DNA from: Microbacterium testaceum
Lineage (GTDB): Bacteria; Actinomycetota; Actinomycetes; Actinomycetales; Microbacteriaceae
NCBI RefSeq assembly: GCF_001476655.1
Contig: NZ_LDRT01000027.1
Location: 1 to 64,000, forward strand
Direction: 5' to 3'
Length of the DNA stretch: 64,000 nucleotides
Shown piece after piece: positions 58,572 to 64,000 of the stretch. Position numbers and translations under genes: made by a program. The notes below the pieces were generated by a model. That model worked only from the letters and a program-made list of their open reading frames with translations. It did no database searches and had not been told where the DNA came from. Positions within the stretch are counted from its first letter, which is position 1. Every line of letters begins with the position of its first letter.

Positions 58572-59768
58572 ATGCGCAGAACAGGGAGCCCGTGGGAGGT
58601 CTTCCGGGCGTTCCTCCGCCTCGGCGTGACCTCGTTCGGTGGTCCTGTCGCCCACCTCGGATACTTCCGCGACGACCTCGTCGTCCGGCGGAAGTGGATG
58701 GACGATCGCGCCTACGCCGATCTGGTCGCCCTGTGCCAGTTCCTCCCGGGACCGGCGTCGAGCCAGGTCGGCTTCGCGATGGGGCTGCAGCGCGCCGGTT
58801 TCCTCGGCGCGATCGCGGCGTTCCTCGCGTTCACCCTGCCCTCGGCGGTGCTGCTGGTCGCGTTCGCCGGCGGTGCCGCGATCTTCGGCGGGCCGATCGG
58901 TGCCGGCGTGCTCGAGGGGCTCACGATCATCGCCGTCGCGATCGTCGCGCAGGCCGTGTGGGGGATGGCGCGGACGCTGACCCCCGACGCGCCGAGGGCG
59001 GGAATCGCGTTCGTCGCGGCAGCCCTGGCGCTGCTCGCTCCGGGCGCGGTCGGGCAGCTCGGCGCCCTCGCCGTCGGCGTGGCGGCGGGCCTCGTTCTGC
59101 TGCGCGGGGTGACCGAGGCCGCGTCGGCGCCGCTGCCCTCGTTCCGGGTGCCGCGGGGGATCGCGATCGGATGCCTCGTGCTCGCGGGAGGGGGACTGAT
59201 CGGTCTCCCGGCGCTCGCCGCGGTCAGCGGTTCGGGTGCGCTGACGCTCGCCGACGCCTTCTTCCGCTCGGGCGCCCTCGTCTTCGGCGGCGGACACGTC
59301 GTGCTCCCGCTCCTGCAGGCCGAGATCGTGCAGACGGGCTGGGTCTCGCCCGAGACGTTCCTCGCCGGCTACGGCGCCGCCCAAGCGGTCCCCGGCCCGC
59401 TCTTCACCTTCGCCGCGTTCCTCGGTGCGGTCAGCACTGTCGGGCCGGGCGGGGTCGCGGGAGCGGCGATCGCCCTGGCGGCGATCTTCCTCCCCGGATT
59501 CCTCGTTCTGGTCGGAGTCCTGCCGTTCTGGGATGCCGTGCGCGAGAGGCCGCTCGTGCGCGCGGCGATGCGCGGGGCGAATGCGGCGGTCGTCGGCATC
59601 CTGGGCGCGGCCCTGTACACGCCGGTGTTCACGACGGCCGTGACGGGTCCCGCGCCGTTCCTTCTGGCACTCCTCGGGTTCGTGCTGCTGACGAGGTTCC
59701 GTGTGCCCGCGTGGGCGGTGGTCGTGGTCGGTGCCGTCGGCGGGGTGGCGATCCAGCTGGTCGCCTAG
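58572..59768 (+). CDS. chrA: Chromate transporter ChrA family protein
   Basis: A 398-residue membrane protein formed by two homologous ChrA halves, each with about six spans. Half 1: LGVTSFGGPVAHLGYFRDDL and CQFLPGPASSQVGFAMG; half 2: FFRSGALVFGGGHVVLPLLQ and AAQAVPGPLFTFAAFLGA. FGG and P-G-P motifs in each half are the family marks. Exports chromate in proteobacteria; natural substrates in other bacteria are uncertain. ATG 58572 follows TAGGAC by six bases, a weak leaderless signal. No chromate reductase or regulator nearby. Confidence 0.9.
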   Translation: MRRTGSPWEVFRAFLRLGVTSFGGPVAHLGYFRDDLVVRRKWMDDRAYADLVALCQFLPGPASSQVGFAMGLQRAGFLGAIAAFLAFTLPSAVLLVAFAGGAAIFGGPIGAGVLEGLTIIAVAIVAQAVWGMARTLTPDAPRAGIAFVAAALALLAPGAVGQLGALAVGVAAGLVLLRGVTEAASAPLPSFRVPRGIAIGCLVLAGGGLIGLPALAAVSGSGALTLADAFFRSGALVFGGGHVVLPLLQAEIVQTGWVSPETFLAGYGAAQAVPGPLFTFAAFLGAVSTVGPGGVAGAAIALAAIFLPGFLVLVGVLPFWDAVRERPLVRAAMRGANAAVVGILGAALYTPVFTTAVTGPAPFLLALLGFVLLTRFRVPAWAVVVVGAVGGVAIQLVA

Positions 59769-59856
59769 ACCGCGATTCCCGGTCTCATGATCCGTGACAC
59801 CGCGTCTCGAGGGTGCCAGGATGGGCGCACGCCGCCCGGTTTCGAAGGAGAAGTCC

Positions 59857-61443
59857 GTGTTCCAGAGCCCGTACCCGCGTATCGACATTCCCGACGCGAG
59901 CATCTACGACGATCTGTTCGGTTCGCTCGACGAGGCCGACCTCGACCGCGTCGCCCTGATCGACCCGACCAGCGGAGCCGAGACGACCTACGGCGCGCTG
60001 CGCGCGCAGGTCGACGCCTTCGCGGGGGCGCTCGCCGCTCGTGGCGTCGACACCGAGACCGTGGTGGCCGTGCTCTGCCCCAACGTGCCCGCTTTCGCGA
60101 CGGTGTTCCACGGCATCCTGCGTCTGGGCGGGGTCGTCACGACGATCAACTCCCTCTATACGGCGCACGAGATCGAGAACCAGATCCGGGATGCCGAGGC
60201 CACCTGGCTCGTGACCGTGTCGCCGCTGCTGGGGCCGGCGGCCGAGGCGGCGCGCGCGGCGGGCATCCCCGATGAGCGGGCGATCGTGCTCGACGGGGTC
60301 GAGGGGCACCCTGACTTGCGGAGCCTGCTCGCGGAGGGCCGCACTCCGCCCGAGGTCAGCTTCGACCCGTCGACGCACGTGGCCGTGCTGCCCTACTCGT
60401 CGGGGACGACAGGCAACCCCAAAGGCGTCATGCTGACCCACCGCAACCTCGTCGCAAACGTCCACCAGTGCCGGGTCGTCATCGATCTACAGCGAGAGGA
60501 CCGCGTCCTCGCCGTGCTGCCGTTCTTCCACATCTACGGCATGACGGTGCTGCTCAATCTGGCGCTGCGTCAGCGCGCGAGCCTCGTGACGATGCCGCGG
60601 TTCGATCTCGTCGATTTCCTCCGCAACATCCAGGACTACCGCTGCACCTTCCTCTTCATCGCCCCGCCGATCGCGGTCGCCCTGGCGAAGCACCCCGTGG
60701 TCGACGACTTCGACACCACGTCGGTGCGCACGATTTTCTCGGGTGCGGCGCCCCTCGACGGGGAGACCGCCGAAGCAGCCGCCCGTCGGATGGGTGCCCG
60801 GATTCTCCAGGGCTACGGCATGAGCGAGCTCAGCCCCGTCTCGCACGCCGTCCCGGACGACCGCGTCGACATGCCCGCGAGCTCGGTCGGGGTGCTGGTG
60901 CCGAACGTCGACGCGAAGCTCATCGATCCCGAGACGGGAGCCGAGATCGAGGAGCACGGCGACGACGGCCTCACGCTGCCGGGGGAGATCTGGGTGCGCG
61001 GCCCGAACGTGATGCTCGGCTACCTGAACCGGCCCGACGCGACGGAGGAGACCCTGGATGCCGACGGCTTCCTCCACACGGGCGACATCGGCGTGCACCA
61101 CGTCAGCGGGTACTTCTCGATCGTCGACCGGCTCAAGGAGCTGATCAAGTACAAGGGCTACCAGATCGCCCCGGCCGAGCTCGAGGCGCTGCTGCTCTCG
61201 CATCCGAGAATCATGGATGCCGCCGTGATCGGCGTGGACGACGACGACAAGCAGGAGATCCCCAAGGCCTTCGTGGTCGCCGCGCCCGACTCGGGGCTGA
61301 CGGCGGAAGAGGTGATGGCGTTCGTGGCCGCCGAGGTGGCCCCGCACAAGAAGGTGCGTCGCGTCGAGTTCATCGACGCGATCCCGAAGTCGACCTCGGG
61401 CAAGATCCTTCGGAAAGACCTCCGGGCGCGCGAGCGCGGGTAG
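59857..61443 (+). CDS. AMP-dependent acyl/aryl-CoA ligase (4-coumarate-CoA ligase type)
   Basis: A 528-residue ANL-superfamily enzyme. AMP-binding P-loop YSSGTTGNPKGVMLTH, motif GYGMSELSPVSH, TGDIGVHHVSGYFSIVDRLK and the C-terminal catalytic lysine in PKSTSGKILRKDL are all intact. It activates a carboxylate with ATP and CoA; the subgroup includes 4-coumarate and fatty-acid ligases. Start GTG 59857 has AAGGAG at six bases; earlier ATGs lack one. Monocistronic, ending at a shared bidirectional terminator. Confidence 0.92.
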   Translation: MFQSPYPRIDIPDASIYDDLFGSLDEADLDRVALIDPTSGAETTYGALRAQVDAFAGALAARGVDTETVVAVLCPNVPAFATVFHGILRLGGVVTTINSLYTAHEIENQIRDAEATWLVTVSPLLGPAAEAARAAGIPDERAIVLDGVEGHPDLRSLLAEGRTPPEVSFDPSTHVAVLPYSSGTTGNPKGVMLTHRNLVANVHQCRVVIDLQREDRVLAVLPFFHIYGMTVLLNLALRQRASLVTMPRFDLVDFLRNIQDYRCTFLFIAPPIAVALAKHPVVDDFDTTSVRTIFSGAAPLDGETAEAAARRMGARILQGYGMSELSPVSHAVPDDRVDMPASSVGVLVPNVDAKLIDPETGAEIEEHGDDGLTLPGEIWVRGPNVMLGYLNRPDATEETLDADGFLHTGDIGVHHVSGYFSIVDRLKELIKYKGYQIAPAELEALLLSHPRIMDAAVIGVDDDDKQEIPKAFVVAAPDSGLTAEEVMAFVAAEVAPHKKVRRVEFIDAIPKSTSGKILRKDLRARERG

Positions 61444-61522
61444 GAGCGGGGCTCGAGACCGCGCAGGCAGGCCAGGGCGAGCGAAAGCGCGGGGAGAGCG
61501 GGGCGCCAGAGGGCGACCGAGA

Positions 61523-61567
61523 ATGCCCAAGGGCGGGGCGTCTGTCGACGGCCCCGCCCTTGGGCAT
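61523..61567. terminator. Bidirectional terminator between ligase and exporter genes
   Basis: ATGCCCAAGGGCGGGGC and GCCCCGCCCTTGGGCAT form a perfect 17-bp stem with an 11-base loop, between two convergent genes. Confidence 0.8.
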
Positions 61568-61579
61568 GTGCGGTGCGTT

Positions 61580-63643
61580 CTACGGCGCGATCAGAGCACC
61601 CGTCTGTGCGGCGGATTCCTCGGCCCGCTTCTCCTCGTCGTCGCGACCGCGGCGCTCGTCGGCGGCCTCCTGCAGGGCCGACTTCGCCCGGAGCGGCGGG
61701 GTGCGGAAGAACAGCGACAGGACGAAGGCGAGGAGCACCACCGACATCGCCACCCAGTAGACGGTGATCGTCGACGAGTTGAACCCGACGAGGATGGGCT
61801 TGCTCAGGCGCGGGTCGGCGCCCACCAGGAACGAGGTGTCGTCGAGGGTGGAGCTGCCGAACGCGGCGTTCTCATTGCCGTCGGCGAACCGCTGCTCGAG
61901 CGTCGTGGCAGTGCTGTCGACGAAGGCCGCGCGCTGGTCGGCGTCCGAGAAGTCGAGCGTCACGGTGCCGTCCGACGCGATGCGGGCGAAGGGAGCCTGC
62001 TGGGTCACCCCGGCGAGTGCCTGCGCGACGGCATTCTGCGTCGCGGCCGCTTGCGCCGAGGCGGGGAGCTCTCCCGCGGCGACCTTCGCTGCCACGGCCT
62101 GGGTCGCGGCATCCGTCGCCTGCTGCACGACCTGCTGCAGTTGCGTCGTCGCGCCGTCGGTGATGCCCGAAATGATCGGTGCGTAGACCGTTGACATGAT
62201 CTTCTGGTTCGCGGGCGCCGACGACACCGCGGGGTCCAGCGCGGCATCCAACGCGTCGGTCAGTGTGGTGCGGTCAGTGAACGAGCCCAGGATGTTCGTC
62301 GGCACGAGCGTGAACAGAAGTGAGAGCAGTACCGCGGTGCCGAGCGTTCCACCGATCTGACGGAAGAATGTCGAGCCGCTGGTGGCCACTCCCATATCGC
62401 GTACGCCGACCGAGTTCTGGCTGGCGATGGTGAGGGTCTGCATGAGCTGGCCGAGTCCGAGTCCGATCACGAGCATGGCGATCGCGACGTGCCAGTAGGG
62501 GCTGTCGTACTTGAGGAACGTCAGCAGGAAGAAGCCGACCGACATCAGCAGCGTCCCGAGAATGGGGAACATGCGGTAGCGGCCGGTGCGGGCGATGAGC
62601 TGACCGCTCGCGATGGACGCGATCATGAGGCCGAGGATCATCGGGAGCATCTCGAGGCCGCTTTGCGTGGGGGTCGACCCGAGCACGAGTTGCAGGTACA
62701 GCGGGAGCGTCAGCATCGCACCGAACATGCCGAAACCGACGAGCACACCGATGACCGTGGCCATCGAGAACGTCGGCGAGCGGAAGAGCTTGAGCGGGAT
62801 GAGCGCGTCGTCCTTCATCTTCGTTTCGGCGATGACGAACGCCAGGATGCCGAGAGCGCCCACGGCGTAGCAGGCGAGGGCGATCGGCGAGCCCCAGCCC
62901 CACTCGCGGCCCTGTTCGGCGACGAGCAGCAGCGGGACGAGGGCGACGATCACGAACGTGGCGCCCCACCAGTCGATGCGTACGGAGTGCCGCGGCTGCT
63001 TGGGGATGTGCAGGAAGCGCCAGACGATCGCGAGCGCGACGATGCCGATGGGCACGTTGATGAGGAAGACCCAGCGCCAGCCGGTGATGAAGAGGATCTG
63101 GCTGGCGCCGGCGAACAGACCGCCCACGAGCGGGCCGATGACGCTGGAGATGCCGAAGACGGCCAGGAAGTAGCCCTGGTACTTCGCGCGCTCGCGTGGC
63201 GCGAGGATGTCGCCCATGATCGCGAGCGGCATCGACATGAGGCCACCGGCGCCGAGGCCCTGGATCGCGCGGAACGCGGCGAGCTCGATCATCGAGGTCG
63301 AGAAGCTCGCGAGGACCGACCCGATGATGAAGATGAGGATCGCGATGAGGAAGAGCGGGCGGCGTCCGAAGATGTCGGAGAGCTTGCCGTAGATGGGCGT
63401 CGAGATGGTCGACACGATCAGGTAGGCGGTGGTGACCCACGCCTGCAGGCTGAGTCCCTGCAGATCGTCGCCGATCGTGCGGATCGAGGTTCCGACGACC
63501 GTCTGGTCGAGGGCGGACAGGAACATGCCGGCCATGAGGCCGAAGATCACGAACATGATCATGCGGTGGGTCATGACCGTGCTCGTTGCGCCCGTGGTGG
63601 TCGGTGCCGTGCGCGCGCGCCGGGTTCGGGTGATGTCTGACAT
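61580..63643 (-). CDS. DHA2-family MFS drug exporter with large external insert
   Basis: A 687-residue, 14-span transporter of the EmrB/QacA group. Motif A GKLSDIFGRRP (86-96), motif C GISSVIGPLVGG, and the N-terminal LSALDQTVVGTSI are diagnostic. Between spans 13 and 14, residues about 455-624 form an unusually long extracytoplasmic segment rich in alanine and glutamine (QLQQVVQQATDAATQAVAAK), partly coiled-coil-like; most DHA2 exporters have a short loop there. Likely proton-driven export of lipophilic drugs. ATG 63643. The upstream region contains a minus-strand TACACT followed by TTAG-N7-TTAG, possibly promoter and operator, but no regulator gene is adjacent in the window. Confidence 0.92.
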   Translation of the reverse strand: MSDITRTRRARTAPTTTGATSTVMTHRMIMFVIFGLMAGMFLSALDQTVVGTSIRTIGDDLQGLSLQAWVTTAYLIVSTISTPIYGKLSDIFGRRPLFLIAILIFIIGSVLASFSTSMIELAAFRAIQGLGAGGLMSMPLAIMGDILAPRERAKYQGYFLAVFGISSVIGPLVGGLFAGASQILFITGWRWVFLINVPIGIVALAIVWRFLHIPKQPRHSVRIDWWGATFVIVALVPLLLVAEQGREWGWGSPIALACYAVGALGILAFVIAETKMKDDALIPLKLFRSPTFSMATVIGVLVGFGMFGAMLTLPLYLQLVLGSTPTQSGLEMLPMILGLMIASIASGQLIARTGRYRMFPILGTLLMSVGFFLLTFLKYDSPYWHVAIAMLVIGLGLGQLMQTLTIASQNSVGVRDMGVATSGSTFFRQIGGTLGTAVLLSLLFTLVPTNILGSFTDRTTLTDALDAALDPAVSSAPANQKIMSTVYAPIISGITDGATTQLQQVVQQATDAATQAVAAKVAAGELPASAQAAATQNAVAQALAGVTQQAPFARIASDGTVTLDFSDADQRAAFVDSTATTLEQRFADGNENAAFGSSTLDDTSFLVGADPRLSKPILVGFNSSTITVYWVAMSVVLLAFVLSLFFRTPPLRAKSALQEAADERRGRDDEEKRAEESAAQTGALIAP

Positions 63644-63723
63644 CGGGGCCTCTTCGAGAGAAGGCCTGGCGGACGGCTCGGGATGGCTCAGTCGAGCGCC
63701 AGGTGTTTGCTAAAAGTCAACTA

Positions 63724-63729
63724 AGTGTA
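63724..63729 (-). promoter_or_regulatory. Possible -10 of the DHA2 exporter gene
   Basis: Minus strand TACACT, followed by TTAGTTGACTTTTAG, a TTAG direct repeat over the initiation region that could bind a regulator. No good -35. The rest of 63644-63792 shows nothing I can name. Confidence 0.3.
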
Positions 63730-63792
63730 GCGCGTCTCGAGGCGGCTGGTGGTCGCGACGGGGGAACGCATACGTCAGCGCGGCGACATGGC

Positions 63793-64000
63793 CTATCGAC
63801 CGCTCGCGGGTGTTCGTTGCGTGGGCCGCGGTTGTCGCCTCAGGTGCGCGCTTTGAGCAACGAGAACAGCCGGCTTTCGCGCGCGACGCGTGATGATGAA
63901 GGTGGCCGTGGCGGCCGCGCTCGCCCAGAGGAACGCCTCTATCGCCGCGACCCGCACGAGATCGCGACGTCGGGCGCCCGCGTGGAGGTTGCTCGCCAGC
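63793..64000 (-). CDS. C-terminus of a membrane protein, possibly an FtsX-type permease
   Basis: The last 68 codons of a gene that starts beyond the right edge; stop TAG at 63795-63793. The visible part reads HAGARRRDLVRVAAIEAFLW, a membrane segment (WASAAATATFIIT), then a basic tail of about 35 residues. The G-A-x-R-x-D-L-x-R-x-x-x-x-E-A pattern before the last span resembles the end of FtsX/MacB-type ABC permeases. Too little is present for certainty. Confidence 0.45.
   Translation of the reverse strand, partial: LASNLHAGARRRDLVRVAAIEAFLWASAAATATFIITRRARKPAVLVAQSAHLRRQPRPTQRTPASGR

Noticed and set aside
58560-58574. Leaderless promoter before chrA (TAGGAC, six bases, ATG)
   Set aside because: The sixth base is C, not T, and no -35 is at the right distance; mentioned only as a weak case.
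1-64000. tRNA, rRNA or known riboswitch
   Set aside because: I looked at intergenic regions on both strands and saw no cloverleaf, rRNA segment or riboswitch core; a covariance-model scan would be needed to exclude small RNAs.

Overview
The window is high-GC (about 70 percent by eye) actinobacterial chromosome. Gene content, frequent GTG starts, leaderless-type promoters and the very abundant heptamer GGATGCC/GGCATCC point to Microbacteriaceae, most likely Microbacterium. There is no rRNA, tRNA, CRISPR array, transposase or phage module. I call 53 protein-coding genes (two cut by the window edges) plus one pseudogene; no stretch longer than 300 bases lacks a gene.

Layout. 1-2.7 kb: pirin and GNAT genes, then an orphan gene lying between two direct copies of an intergenic repeat. 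2.9-10 kb: a monocarboxylate-uptake region, with CstA plus its small YbdD partner, a LytS/LytTR two-component pair and a DUF485/acetate-symporter pair. 10-14.5 kb: RecQ and an acyl-CoA oxidase-like enzyme. 14.6-41.9 kb: a large carbohydrate-utilisation locus. 42-64 kb: mostly housekeeping and miscellaneous genes (3-methyladenine glycosylase, DEAD-box helicase, a decayed UvrA-like gene, NhaP antiporter, a second GH2 beta-mannosidase locus with a ROK regulator, kynureninase, GT2-GtrA glycosyltransferase, polysaccharide deacetylase, ChrA, acyl-CoA ligase, DHA2 exporter).

The carbohydrate locus is the centrepiece. A secreted clan GH-A-type hydrolase, intracellular GH78-, GH2-, DUF6259- and DUF3863-like proteins, two paralogous solute-binding lipoproteins and one permease pair (no ATPase) would capture and cut an unidentified glycoside. 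A run of overlapping genes (cupin sugar-phosphate isomerase, DeoC-type aldolase, AroE-like dehydrogenase, FGGY kinase, SDR, KDPG-type aldolase, phosphotriesterase-family lactonase, 2-hydroxyacid dehydrogenase, a second SDR) would degrade the product. An RpiR/MurR-type SIS-domain regulator sits inside it. I find nine copies of a 13-bp palindrome GTAGT-NNN-RCTAC, only in the intergenic regions of this locus. Three of the five control regions carry two copies exactly 73 bp apart and a fourth has two 106 bp apart, close to 7 and 10 helical turns. The promoter-proximal copy of each pair contains a TANNNT -10 hexamer and the distal copy does not. This looks like one looping-type regulon covering about 24 kb, and I consider it the best candidate for an undescribed system here.

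Other notable signals: a BtsR-like tandem site upstream of cstA; a repeated leaderless promoter architecture (TANNNT, 6-7 bases, start codon); long intergenic hairpins; a LacI-type sensor protein without a DNA-binding domain; a serine-recombinase-like protein without catalytic arginines; and a UvrA-like pseudogene carrying several independent lesions.
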